Shown here piece after piece: positions 14,101 to 29,100 of a stretch of 64,000 nucleotides of DNA. Where the stretch lies: NCBI GenBank assembly GCA_033961575.1, contig CM066732.1, positions 96,835,187 to 96,899,186 of the forward strand, written 5' to 3'. Under the pieces are notes generated by a model. That model worked only from the letters and a program-made list of their open reading frames with translations. It ran no database searches and was not told where the DNA came from. This stretch comes from Aselliscus stoliczkanus. Its lineage: Eukaryota; Chordata; Mammalia; Chiroptera; Hipposideridae. Each line of letters starts with the position of its first letter. Position 1 is the stretch's first letter. A program made the translations under genes and the position numbers.

Positions 14101-17100
14101 TTTGGTTGAGTTTTGGAGATTTTACAACATGCTGAAGATGGAAGACTGACCTCTGCATTTTTGCCATATTTTACTGTTTTACTTCTATAAAGGGAAGAAC
14201 GCACGTCAAGCTTGTGAAAAGTTGCATAAAGTTTACGGTGACAATGCTCTACAAGAACGTCCATGCCAATGATGGTTCATGAAATTCTGTGCTGGTGATT
14301 CTGATCTCAATGACTCTCCTCCATTGGAGGCCCACCGAGGTTGATGACGACAAACTAAAGACATTGATCGAGTCAAACCCACGTTACACGACATGAGAGA
14401 TTGCAGGAACATTGAACATTCATCATTCAAGCATTCATGACCACCTGAAGAAGCTGGGATATGTAAGCAAGCTCGGTATTTGGGTTCCACATGAACTCAA
14501 AGAAGTTCATTTGACGGCGCATATAAACATCCGCAATATGCTCATTAAACGTGAGGAAAACAATCCTTTTTTGAAGCGACTAATGACTGGTGATGAGAAG
14601 TGGATTGTTTACAACAATGTGGTGCTCAAATGGTCTTGGTCCCAATATGATGATTTGCCTCAAATGACATCGAAAGCAGACATTCCTCAGAGGAAGGTTA
14701 TGCTCTCAGTGTGGTGGGATTTTAAATGTGTTGTGTTTTTCGAGCTCCTTCCAAGGAACCAAACAATCAATTCAAATGTGTACTGTCGGCAATTGGACAG
14801 TTTGAATGAATCCATCATCCAGAAACGTCCAGAGCTTGTTAATTGTAAAGGAGTTGTGTTCCATCACAACAAAGCGAGATCACACACAAGTTTGATCATG
14901 TGTCAAAAATTATGGGAGCTTGGATGGGATGTGTTGCCACACCCACCATACTCGCCTGACCTTGTGCCGTCAGACTTCCACCTGTTTCACTCTCTTCAAA
15001 ACTCCTTGCGTGGTATCACGTTCATTCAGATGAGGCTGTAAATCAGCACCTTGTTCAGTTTTTCACAAATAAAGACAGGTCCTACTATGAACGAGGAATT
15101 ATGAAGCTCACTGAAACATGGCAAAAGGTTATTGAACAAAACGGGCAATATATCATTAATCTTTGTTCTTTATATAAATAAATGACCTTTGAAAAACATA
15201 GACAAAATACGCCATGACTTTTTCCACAACCCAATATTTAACAGACCCTGTAATAACACTAGATGTACTCAGTTGTAACCAGAATCTGGCATCACACTTG
15301 ATGAAGGATTTGCAATTGACTAGTGTGGCATGGCACACTATTTGAAAACCACAGTCAAAATGTTTCTCTGATCTAGATATCTCATTTTGCAACCTAAGCC
15401 CAGCCATTTTTACTCTCTTGGGTTTTGTTGTTTTGTGTCTTATTTTTCAAATTTTGTATTCTCTTTATAGTTCTATGATGCTTCCATCTCCCATTGGAGG
15501 CAGAATTTTAACTAAGTTTCCCAACCTCTCGAGGAAGTTCCCTGGGCCACCTACCCAGGTGTATAGGAAGTATCTTGATGTTAGCAGCAAGCCTTATTCA
15601 TCTACACTAGAGAACCCCAATGACCACCATTTTACTGTCCTATTCTGTGGCTTGTTACCCTTCATCTTTCATTCAGCCAGAATCCAGTTACTCTAGTTTT
15701 AACACTAAACTCTTATTCTCAAGATATCTGTAGTTTATCAGAGATGCAGTGGTCATATGTCCCAATTTTCAAAGAGCAGTTTCAGTTTATGCCTGTCATC
15801 CAATATAATTAATAGAGACCCCTGTCACTCTTAAAGGTTTTGGTCTGGACAATTATGTCTGCCTAGCCCTAGAACACATAGGTGCTTTTGTCTCTACCAT
15901 AGGTATAGCTAAGCAAGTACATACAGAGGGTGCCAAAACAATGTATACATATTTTAAGAAAGGAAAACTATTAAAATTGTAATTATAGATAAATAGATAA
16001 GAAAAGATGAATACAAGTGACATTTGACTTTTGCAAGTACAAGAGGTGCTGTAAGTGGTTACCATCAGCATCCAGACACTTCTGATTTTGGTGAACTGCT
16101 TGAGCAACATTGACCAAAGTGTCCACTTGTATACATTTTTTTGGCACCCCTGGTATGTAGATTGGATAGCTTTTTTTCTTTATGGCTGCCATTATTTTCC
16201 AGTTTGCTTGGCTTGTAAAAATTTAAACATAGCTTTCTAATTATTGTCATTCAACGGTAGAACTGACCATCCCTGGGGTAACCTGTGGAAACTAATCTCA
16301 TATGTCTGCTCCCAGGTTCCTCTTTTGGCTGAAGTTTATGGTATAGAGGGAAATATTTTCAGGCTTAAAATCAATGAAGAAACTCCCCTGAAGCCCAGGT
16401 ATGAAGTTCCCGATGTCCTCACAAGTGAGCCAAGCACTGTAAGGTAAGCCAAGGATCAAGGTATCTTGAATGTATCCTCAATATGTTATTTTATCACACC
16501 TTGAGTAGATTTGTATGACCCTCATATTTAGTCTAGTCAAAGCTTCAGTCATTTGTAGAGTTAGTTTCTTTTTTATTTTTTTTATTTTTTTTTTTTTTGA
16601 GGGCAGTGTCACTGGCCCTCATATGTGGGACCCAAACCGGGACCGCTGGCTTCCCAAGCCAGCACTTAACCACCACGCCACTCGGCCGGCCCGTAGAGTT
16701 AGTTTCCATTTCGATATTTTCCATTCTGTTTTTTCTTCATCCACCATTTGACTCTTCAGCACTTATTAATGGGGAGTGCCAAAGCTTTTGATCCCTGCTG
16801 TCCTTCTCACAAAGAAAATGGTTTATCAACCATACTTTTGGGAACAAGTAGAAGGAGAGCTATTTACAATAATGTATTCACTCAGAGTAGCAGCAGGGCT
16901 CTGGAGATCTAATACACTAGCCAAACTCCCATGCGTCTAGTAATTCATACAGTTAGAATGACTCACTTTTAATTATGGGTAGTCTCAGAAGTCTAACATG
17001 TAATTTGACTCAGAATCAGAGATCATTTAATAATCAGTGTCTAGGAGAAAAAAATAATCTTTGAGGATTAAAACATTTTTCATGTACCTGCAGAATCTAT

Positions 17101-20100
17101 ATTACTTCTCAACACACTTTCCAGTGCAATTTCCACTTGGTTCTGTCTGTTGATTTCTATTATTTTTTCCATATTATTCCACTAAGGGAATATAAGATTA
17201 TGCCAGTTGCTTTGATTTTCACTACATCATTTTCACTGTTTTATGTAGATTATTTTTTTCAATGAAAAATAAATTGCATTATTTCCATGAAAATAAAAGA
17301 TCAATAGATTATAAGGAGAAATAAATTCAGTTATGGTACAACCATCATAAATTTAAAATATTTTTATTTACTGAGCTGCTACTATATGTCAAGAATTTAG
17401 GAAACATGAATTAAAAGGAGACTGTTCTCAAGGTTTTGCAGTTTGGCAAATGAGTGTATATCCCCTTGATCACAATATATGACTTTACTATCCTGGAGGA
17501 TTCACTTTATTAATAGATCATTTAATATTTTTACATCTGTGTTCGTAAGTAAAATTAGTCTGTAGTTTTCTTTTTTTTCTGTGCTATCTTTTCTGTGTTT
17601 GGGGGTGAAGGTGATATTAGCTTTGTGTAATAAATGCAGTATATTAGTTCTGCTTCTGTTCCAACCTCTTTCTACAGGGATTTTGGTTATTGAAGTAACT
17701 AGAAAGCTAAAATGAAAACTATTATACATTTCTCCATTTCGCAGACTTCCATGTAGCTAGTTTCTGATTTCCTTCAGTTTCCACCAATTAGATGCACTTA
17801 CAGGTATCTTGATTTCAGAGTTCCCATTTTGCTGGTATGGATTTGGCAGCTGTAGAATGGCTCCAGAGCCACACTAGTTAGGGCAATGGTTTCCTGATCT
17901 CTAGATTGTAGCTAAGGTGGCATGATCCTGGAGCTCGGCAGTTGCCAAAGCGCCTTTTAATTACCCAACTTCCTGATTGGAAGCTGAGATGGAAGTAGCA
18001 TTGGCCATACAGTTATGCAATATTCTTGGGCTCATTACCGAACGTCCACACAGGAACCTGCTAGCTCAGCCCTTTCCATGATGTTGTAAGTTCCTAACTC
18101 CCCCATATTAAGTCATTTACTTTCTTTAAAATAGCCAGTTGTTTCTGTTATCTACAATTGAGTCTTGGTTGATATAGTCATTAGTATCAGGAGAGAGTAT
18201 AAGCAACAGATCCTCATGGATGGGGATATGAGGGTGGTTAGCTGATCTAGTTGGATTTGAAGGCAGTGAGGACCTGATTATCATTAGAGGATAAGATATT
18301 AGTGTTATGGGCTGAATTGTATCCCCCTATCTCCCCATCCGCCATGCTCATGTGTTGAAACCCTAACCCCTTGTATGTCAGAGTATGACTGTATTAAGAG
18401 ATGGGGTCTTTGAAGAGATAATTGGGTTAAAATGGGGCCACCAGGTGGGTTGTAAGCCAATATGACTTATGTCCTTTAAGAAGAAGAGATTAGGACACAG
18501 ATAACACAGACTGAGGGATGACTATGTGAGGACAAAGCAAGAAGATGGCCATCTGCGCCAAGGAGACAAGTCTCAGAAGAAACCAAAATTGTTGGTATTT
18601 GATTTGGACTTCTAGCCTCTAGAACTATGAGAAAATAAATTTCTGTTTTTTAAGCCACCCAGCCTGAGGTATTTTATTATGGCAGCCCTAGCAAACTAAT
18701 ACCACTAGTAATAAACCACAACACTCCATGGCAAAGTTACTTAAATTAGTACCTGTGGTCAACTGGATGAAGTGCCTATTGAAAGCATGGCTCTGGCAGA
18801 CCAAGTGGTGGGACCATAGCACAGCATGATTGTGATACAGAATTCAGAATTGTGAGGTGGCCCGGCTGCTATGAAGAACCTAAAAAAAACAGCAGCCTCA
18901 GGGTTCTCAAGTCTTAGCTGATGGCATTGTCAGAAACTTAATAGGTTTCTATGACAGTCCTAAAATTCCCTTAATATCTGTTGTAACTACAAGGACTTTT
19001 TCTTGTAGCTGAAAATTAGATAACAGTTTGATATTATGGTTTGCTGAATTAGGCCATAAGTTGAATTCACAGTCTCATCAGTGAATTTAGGACATTAACT
19101 GGGAAAGGCAGAACTCCTCAAAATTGAATAGTGACATTTGGGAAGATTCTGATAACTCTGAATACAAACTTCAAAATTCCACTGAGCCTCCCATTCCAAC
19201 AGAAGCATCTCTTTCCCCAGTGTCTGATGAAGCTGATCCTACCTTGCTTGGACACCCTGTGTTGACATCACTTAAGATATACTATGCAGGCCAGCCAAGT
19301 GGCTCAGTTGGTTAAGAGCGTGAGCTCTGAGCAATAGGGTCGCCAGTTCGATTCCCACAAGGGCCAGTGAGATGCACCCGAGCTGAAACACTGCTGAGGT
19401 GCCAATAGGTGGCAGGATGGCTCAACTGGTAAGAGCACATGCTCCTAACAATAAGGTTGCCGGTTCGACTCCCACATGGATGGTGGGCTATGCCCACCCT
19501 CAACTAAGATTGAACATGGTACCTTGAGCTGAACTACCAATGGACAGCCAGATTGCTCAGTGGTTAAAGCGTGTGCTCTTAACAACAAGGTTTCTGGTTC
19601 GACTCCCACCTGGGATGGTGGGCTACGCCCACCTGCAACTAAGATTAAACATGGCACCTTGAGCTGAGTGCAACAGGCAGCCGGATGGCGACTGGACTTG
19701 GAACTGAGCTAGCTGCGCCTTCCACAACTAAGATTGAAGGACAACAACTTGGCTGTTCCCCTTCCTCAATTCCCCAACACTGTTCCCCTTCCCCGATTCC
19801 CCAATAAAATCTTAAAAAAAAAATTTAAAAACCTTAACCTGTAATTGCTACTTTAAATGTTTTAAAAAAAAGAAAAGAAATGAAAAGAAATACCTAGACC
19901 TGTGAGAGATTTTAATTGCTGCCTCTGAGCTTACCTAATTCCTGGGGAACCAAAACATCCTAACAGTCTTATCTGTCAAATTGGGGTTGATAGGAGTCAG
20001 GTGATAAATAGATAAACAAGTTTGGCCTGGTTCCATCTCACTGTGGACTCAGTGGATCAGTAACTCAAGCTGTGTTATTTCCTCAGTTTCTGAGTATGGT

Positions 20101-23100
20101 TGGAATGAGAAAGAAAACCAAAGTGTTTAGATTCTATGCACCAAAGTATTACTAGACTTTCCAGACCAAGGTAATAATGATGATAACAGCTAACATTTAT
20201 TGAGTGCTTATTATGTGCCAGGCATGTGCCAAGAGCTTAACATGTGTGATCTCATTTAATTCTCTCAAAAGGCTCTATTTGTTCTTGCTTTTCTTATTTC
20301 CATTTTATAGATGAGGAGACTAAGAACTAGAAAGATTGATTAACTTGTCCAAAGTTATATGTCTAGTTTATGGTAGAGCTATGTTCAATACAAGCTCTCA
20401 GACACCAAAGCGTATGCTTTCAATTATGGATCTCTACTCCTTTGTCTATGCTATGTCACATGAATATTGATTTACTAATTAATTAATTTGAATTGAAAAT
20501 CACATTCAGCTATGTAAATCTGTAGCAATTTAGTTTTCTTTTTCTGCTTTATTTTCTAGGCTGCTTTCATGCTCCAGGGATACAGGCAGTTTGGTATTGG
20601 CAGATGAAAAAGGAAATCTTAAGTGTCATATCACAGCAAACCCATTCAAGGTTGACTTGGTGTCTGAAGAAGAGGTTGTGATGAGCATAAACTTGCTAGG
20701 CCAATTGTACTTTGAGCATCTGCAGATTCCTCTCAAGCAAAGGTATTTTTGCACATTACTTAACAGATAAAGAACTTAAGAAAGCCTGATTGTGAATACC
20801 AGTTGCCTAAATAGATAACATATCACCATAGAAAATTTGTTTGCCTTATTTGCTGGAATATTGGTCTTTTCACCTGTGCAGGTGAATGCAGACCTGATAA
20901 CAAGAATGATTCCCAGACTTTTGCAAATGTGACACTCTGAACACATCCTGTGGTGTTTTTTTTTTGTTATTTTTTGTTTTTTTTGAGGGCAGTGTTATTG
21001 GCCCTCATATGTGGGACCAAACCGGGGCCGCTGGCTTCCCAAGCCAGCGCTTAACCACCGCGTCACTCGGCCGGCCCCTGTGTGTTTGATTGATGGCATT
21101 CTCTACCCTCTGCACTCTTCTAAAAAACACACCATTGACTTCATAAATGTTAATGTGTACTAACATCTTCAGAATTTCACTTTACCCCCTTACAATAACA
21201 TGAGTTACCCTAGACTTATCTGTGAAAAACACACGCTAAATATAAAGACACATATAATTAAAAGTAGAGAGGGAGAAAGATAATACCATCTAACACTAAT
21301 CCAAAGAAAGTAACAGTAGTTATATTAATTTCAGAAAGAGCAGACTTCAGAACAGGGAAAGTCATCAGGGATTAAAAAAAGAGCATTACATAATGACAAA
21401 GGGGTCAGTGTTCTGAGAAGACATAACAATCCTTAATGAGCATGAGCCTAACAATGGAGCATTAAAATACGTGAGGCAAACTGATAGAACTGTAAGAAGA
21501 AATAGATGAATCCACTATTATAATTAGAGACCTTAGCAACTTTCTATCAGAAATGGACAAATCCAGCAGAGAGAAAATCAGTAAGGACATCGATGAATTC
21601 AACAGCGCCATCAATCAACCGGATATAATTGACATCTATAGACTTCTTGACCCAACAACAGTAGGATACACATTCTTCTCAAGCTCACATGGAACATTCA
21701 CCAAGACCATATTTTGGGTCACAAAACATACTTTCATAAACTTAAAAAGGTATGTTTCATGTTCATTGATAGGGAGATGCAAGTTATCAAAATGTCAGTT
21801 CTTCCCAACTTGATCTACAAATTAAATGCAGTTCCAATCAAAGTCCCAGCAAGTTATTTTGTGGGTATTGGCAAACTGATTCTACGGTTTATGTGGAGAT
21901 TTAGAAGACCCAGAATATGAACTCCATTGAAGGAGAAGAGCAAAGGTTGGAGGACTGATACTGTGCTGCATCAACACTTACTATAAAGCTACTGCAGTCA
22001 AGACAGTGTGGTATGAGTGGTTCAATAGACAAATAGATTAATGGAACAAATAGAGAGCCCAGAAATAGACCCACATAAATATAGGAAACTCATCTTTGGC
22101 ATAGGAACAAAGGCAATAAAATGAAGCAAAGATATTCTTTTCAACAAATGGTCTGGAATGACTGGACATCCACATGCAAATAAATGAATCTAGACACAGA
22201 CTTTATACCCTTCAAAAAATTAACTCAAAATGGGGCTGGCCAAGTGGCATGTTGGTTAAGAGTTGGCTTGGGAGCACAAGCTCTGAGCAGCAGGGCCACC
22301 GATTCGGATCCCACATGAGGGCCAGTGATGCTGTGCGCTCTACAGCTAAGATGGTCAACAACAGCTCCACCTGGAGCTGGGCTGCCATGAGTTGCCGGCG
22401 ATGGAGTAGGCTGCAGTGGAGCTGCAGTGGGCTGCCATAGGCTACTGTGAGTGGCCGACAGCCTGTGTGAGCAGCCCGCAGCCGGCATGAGCTGCCGAGA
22501 GCCGCAGTGAGTGGCAGTCCAATAGCTGGCGACCGATCTGCCTCACCCGAGAAGAGAGCAATGATGATACCAACATGGGCCAGTGAAGCAATGTCCTCCA
22601 CAACTAGACTGAAGAACAAAAGGATGGCAACTTGTCTGTTCCCCTTCCCCGATCCCCAGTGCTGTTCCTCTCCCCCAATTGCCCAATAAAAGCTTAAAAA
22701 AAAATTAACTCAAAATGGATCATAGACCTAAATGTAAAATGAAAAACTATAAAACTTTTAGAAGATAACATAGAAAACCTAGATGACCTTGGGCATGGTG
22801 ATGATTTCTTAGATACAACACCAAAAGCATGACCCATGAAAGAAATAATTGATAAATTGGGCTCCATTAAAATATTGCTCTGTGATAAACAATGTCAGGA
22901 AAATGAGAAGACAAGCCACAGACTTGGAAGAAATATTGGCAAAAGACACATCTGATAACGGACTGCTATTCAAAATATACAAAGAACTCTTAAAATTCAA
23001 TGATAAGAAAATGAACAATCAGCAAAAGACCTAAACAGACACCTCACCAAAGAAAATACACAGATGGCAAGTAAGTATATGAAAAGGTGTTCAACATATA

Positions 23101-26100
23101 TCATTAGGAAATTGCAAATTAAAACAAGACACTCCTACACATCTATTAGAAAGGCCAAAATCCAAAACACTGGCAACAAAATGCTTGTGAGGATGTGGAA
23201 CAGGAACTTACATTCATTGCTGGTGGGAATGGAAAATGATAGTTACTTTGGAAGACAGTTCCTTACAAAACTAAACCTACACACAATCTGGCAATTATGC
23301 TCCTTGGTCATTAACCAAAGGAATTGAAAACTTACGTCCACACAAAAATCTGCATATGGATGTTGTAGCAGCTTTATTCATAATTGCCAAAACTTGGAAG
23401 CAACCAAGATGTCCTCAGTTGGTGAAAAGATAAACTATGTTACATCCAGACGATGGAATATTATTCAGCACCTCAAAAAAACTGAACTATCAAGCCATGA
23501 AAAGACATGAATGAAACTTAAACACATACTACTAAGTGAAAGAAGCCAATCTGAAAAAGGCTACCTACTGTATGATTCCAACTATATGAAATTCTGGAAA
23601 AAGGAAAACTATGGAGATAGTAAAAAGATTAGCAGTTGCCAGGGGTTAAGGTAGAGGGAGGGCTGAATAGGCAGAGCACAGAAGATTTTTAGGGCAGAGA
23701 AACTACCTGTATGTTACTACAATGGTAAATACAAGTCATTATACCTTTGTCAAAACCCACAGAATGTACACCAATAGTGAACCCTACTATAAACTATGGA
23801 CTCTGGGTGATAATGTGTCAGTGTAAATTCATCGAATGTATCAAATGCACCACTCAGATGCAGGATGCTGATGTGGGTGTGTGGAGATAGTGGGTATATG
23901 GGAACTCTGCACTTTGCTCAATTTTGATGTAAACATAAAATTGATCTAAAGAACAAATTTACTAATTTTAAAAAATTAAAAGGCAATATACCAGCTGTCT
24001 CAAATTTCACCAAAATTTTTAACATATATAAGAAATTGAAAAGTAATATGTATAATATAGAAAGAACATATATAAATCAATAAGAAAAAGAACAAGCAAA
24101 TAAAAATGGGTGATACAAACTGCAGCAATGCATATTAATATGATGAATATCAAAGTTTTAAATATTGAGTAAAAAAAAGCATGTCACGAAGGAATATATA
24201 CAGTATCTCTATTTGTATAAAAGGCTTTTTAAAAGGCAAAACCAAATAATATATGTTCGGGGATTCATACACTTGTGGCAATACTATAAAAATAAACAGC
24301 AAGAAAATGATTTCACACAAAATTTAGTAAAGTGGTTACCTCTGGAGGGTAGGGAGAGGGGGCAGATGCATTTGAAGAGAGGCATGCGGGAACTGCAAAG
24401 GAACAAGTCATTTTTGCTGCTTATGTTCACTGATGGGTTCATAGTGGTTCCCTTTAGTATTATTGGGGTTTCTTTTTTTAGTTACAGATGTACAAAACAA
24501 TGCAACAGTTATCCTTTTCACCCCTTACAAAACAACTGCACATACATTATGTACTCTTCTATAGGTGTGCTGTATTTTATACTACAGAAAAAAATGTATA
24601 ATAAGTATGAATAGACAATTCACAGAAGAAATAGTAATACCATTTATTGTACGAACAGACAGTCTACGTCTTTAACAATAGAAATTCAAATTGAAGTGCA
24701 TTATCTTTTCTAAAATTTTAGATTGGCCAACATTTTTTTAAAAACCCACAAAGTCCGGTATTGTTAATAGGGAGAAATGAGTACTCGAATACAACTGTGG
24801 GCGATAGAGTAAATTATCACAATTGTCCTGGAAGGCAGTGCATTATGCTGTCTGTACCAGGGTAACACTGAGTGAAGGAGCTGTGTTCTGCCTTGCTTAT
24901 ATGTTTGTTTAAACATTATGAGCATGTATTAGATTTATAATAAAAAACTGATTTTTAAAGGGTTAAGAAAATTCAAATATATCTGCATTTTTATAATAAA
25001 TCAAGCTATTTGATTAATGTTCATGAATGTTCAATTTCACACTTATATTTATAATGATATTAATTAAAGGACATAATTCACGGGGTCTCAAGAGTTGAAA
25101 ATGAAAATCTTTATCATTAAACAAAATTCTGTCAGTTTTTCCATACATGAAACAACTTTATTTATATTAAAACAGAACTACCAAAGAAAATGAAGAGGAT
25201 GCATCAGCTGACACCTCTCAGGTAATCTAAATTGAACAATTTGTCTTTTTTTTATCTTTTTCACCATCATCATCAGTTTGTGGCATGTAATGGGTTCTGC
25301 TCTTCCTTTCTTCTATACATGGGTACTTGATGAATGCTCTACTACATATAAATGGGACCACATGTCTCTTGTTTGCCTCATCATCTCATTGATTCTTTCA
25401 TTCATTTGTTCATTCATGTACATACTCATTTATAAAACAAGTAATTCCTGAGTGCCTGCTTTGTGCCAGCCACAAAATATTATGCAAGGCAAGCAGAATC
25501 AGCAGTGAATAAAACAATCTCAATGTGTCCTCATGAAAACTAGACTTTATTGGGAAAGATGGGCACTAAATAATTACAAGCATAAGGAGTGCTACAAAAG
25601 GGTGCTCTAAGAGACCACCACAAGGAACCTGACCAAGATAAGGGTCAGGAAAGACCTCCTAGTGGAAATATTGTTATAGCTGAAATTCATGCATGAGGAG
25701 ACAGTAGCAGGTCAAAAAGTTGAGAAAAACATTCCAGATAGAGGGAATTGCCTATTAAAAGATCTTGAGGTATGAAGGAGCACATTTGAAGAAATAAAAC
25801 CAACATTTTAGCAGGAGAAAGGAAAGCAAAGGAAAAAGTGCTATGTATCAGGGCTAGAGAGCCAGGCGGGGCAATTCCGTGAAGAACGTGTAATAATTTC
25901 TTTATTCAACAAACATTTGTGGAGGACCGCCTATGCTAGGCACTGTTCAAGCAATTTGTTCAATTGGTAATTGAACAAATCAAATACCCCCAATATCACG
26001 GAGCTTACATTCTTCTAAGTCATGTTAACCATTTTGGACTTTAACCTAAGAGCAAAGGAAAACTATACAAAGGTTTTAAACAGCCGGAGATACATGATTT

Positions 26101-29100
26101 GATTTCTGTTTTTAAAAGATTGTTTTGGCTGAATTATGGAGAATGGGCATTCTAGAAATCTTCTCTTTATCCAAAGCCACATGGCTCTTCAAATGAGCCC
26201 TGACAGTAACTATAGTTACCAGGAATGGTGAAAACTATTTCCAGTGCAGTAAAGACAAATGCATCTTCCTCTTGAGAACTAGCCCACACTGATGAGTGTG
26301 AGACAGAAGAGTTTTTCCATTTTCAAATATAGAAGACGGGATAACTAAGACATAGCCTTACACAGTTTTGTGACAGTGTGTCCAATTAGCTTTTGGGAGA
26401 CCTCTAATTAGATACTTTAGATAGTGGTTTTGAGTTCAGAGATCCCTTGCAAGAATCTGATGAAAGGTATGAACCACCTCTATAGAGGGGGGAAAAAAAA
26501 TCGAACTGTTTGAGGGAGTTCACAGACTCTAAAGCACATCCATAGACCCCAGGCTAATAATCCCTACATTAAGAATTCAAGTGTGATTTAAAAAAAAAAA
26601 AAAAGGCTCACTTCGCAGAAGCTTTAATTATGAAGAAACAACCTAGAAATGGGCACAGGGTTCATTTTTTAAAAAGAAATATGCCTTTCACAAACATAAC
26701 ACAATTGTTTTTTAAAAACATCTTGTTCATTCTATCAGAGAATAGGAGACATTTATAAAGCTGAAAAAGTGGATAGCTCTAAATCAGAAAATTATGAACC
26801 TGAGCAGCCACCATCCCAATTGACTTCTCTAGCCAGCAGGAACATGGCTAGTAGCTTAACTAATTGAAGCAGAGGAAGAAAAGCCCATCTCAGCCAAAAT
26901 CTTTGCTTAGAGTCTCTCAAAACAGACCTCAGTTACTTGATTCTAAATGGTTTGCCTCACATGTTTACAAGGGAAAAAAAGAATAAAAACATCTTACGTG
27001 TGTAAAGACTGCGTTTTTCAAGGTGCTTTCACATCATTTTGGCTCCTACAAAGATATTCATGTCAAATGGTATGACAGTTCCTCAAAAAATTAAACATAG
27101 AATTACAGTAGGATCCAGCAATTCCATTTATGGGTATATATCTAAAAATGAAAGTAAGGACTCAAACAGATATCTGTATACCTATGTTCATAGCAACATT
27201 ATTCACAGGAGCCAAAAGGTGGAAGCAATCTGGCAATCCAAGTGTCATTGACAGACGAATGCATACACAAAATGTGATACATACATACAATGGAATATTA
27301 CTCAACCTTAAAAAGGCAGAAAATCCTGACACATGCTACAAAGTGGATGAAACTTGAAGACATTATTCTAAGTAAAATAAGCCAGACACAAAGGACAAAT
27401 ACTATATGATTCCACTTATAAGAGATATCTAGAGCAGTCACATTCATAGAAACAGGAAGTAGAATGGTGGTTGCCAGGAACTGGGGGAAGGGAGGGATGG
27501 GAGTTATTGTTTAATGGGTACAGAGGTTTAGTTTGGGAAGATGTAAAAGTGCTAGAGACAGGTGGTGATGATGGTTGCATAACAATATGAATGTACTTAA
27601 TACCCCTGAACTGTACACCTAAAAATAGCTAAAATGGTCAAAATTTTTGTTATGTATATTTTATCACAATAAAAACCATATTCATGTCAGCCATAGTTCA
27701 TAAGGTTGATTATTGAAATTTATATAGAATGTATCCAATTTGTTCAATCTACTGACATCACAAACTGGTCTTTTAAAAGATGAACTCATTTTCTCAGCTA
27801 ATTTTTTTAGTAACCAAATAAAATGGACTATTGTGGCAACCACATTAGTTATAATATATAAACTCAATTTGCTCCTTTTTTTTTGTTTTGTTTTGTTTTG
27901 TGCCAACAGCAAAATCAAGAGGATCTGGGCCTGTGGGAGGAGAAATTCAGAAAATTTGTGGATGTCAAAGTTAATGGTAAAATTGAAACTGATACAGTGC
28001 TAAAATGGATCTTTCCCAAATGGTCAAATGTCTCTATTCAAAAGTCCCTTGAGCTTTGGCACCTAAACAAGTGACTTCTATAAGATGTACAGAAATCTCA
28101 GGTTTGGGTCCCCTGCAACAAAAAAATAGTAATTATATGCCTTTTGTGGGGAATATACATGAAGTGTAGGCCCCACGGAACTTATGGTCTCATGGAGGGG
28201 CCTAAGTCTGCACGCTTGCACTATTCAGAATATCACACAGCTGCAAATTCCACATGCTATTTTTATGAGTCAAGTGATGAGAAACTAAGTTCTAGAGCTC
28301 ATCAGCTCCAACACTCCAAGCCAGGGGTTCTCAACCTTTTCTAGGGCTCCCCATCATTCACATGAGCATCATGTGCCTATCTGTGGCGTTTCTCCCTAGG
28401 CTTCATGATAGTGGGGAGAGGGGAATGTGTGTGCAGGATTTGTCTCTTTCGGAGATACTTTTCAGATACTTGAGGCTTAAGTGGTTGGAAAAAATACTTG
28501 CTTTCTTCCTCCTCCCTACCGTGTAGAATGACAGCCCCTCACTAACGCCTTGAGAATCCCTGTTCTACAATAGCATCTGTATAGCCTAGTGCACCATCAG
28601 GACTGACAACATGCCCAAAATTTATAAGCAGGGTAGTATCATAATCTTTTTTTACCGTCTCTATAGCACCTCTGTTCCATAAACTCCTCCAAGTAAGGAT
28701 CAAATACTTCAACCTAATGTCAAATACTTGAACCTAACAGTGAATTTAAGTTATTGTTATCTCTCCTCGTTACTCATATTTTTCCCATAGTTCTAAAATA
28801 CTTGGTAAATAAAGGACTTTGGTGAAAAGAAACTTACATATTTACAATCAGAGGGTATTTGGAGGAACCAGGAAAGTCCCTCTTGGTGCCCTTGACGTTA
28901 TAGTCCCTGGATGCAGTACGAAGAACAATCAGACAGAAGACACCCAGTCCTGCATGTAGTGAAGATTAAAATTGCACAATATTCTTTGCTTTCTAAAGCA
29001 AAGAAATATGCAATATGTTTTAGAAAAAAAAATTTAGATTAGAAAAAAAATTAAACTTTGTAGCCATATTTTATAGATAGAAAAAAGATTTACTAGGCTG

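Noticed and set aside
14412..15041. A possible domesticated transposase gene
   Set aside because: The frame lacks its N-terminal DNA-binding part, has a changed catalytic residue and sits between intact terminal repeats with TA duplications; it looks like a decaying mariner rather than a host gene.
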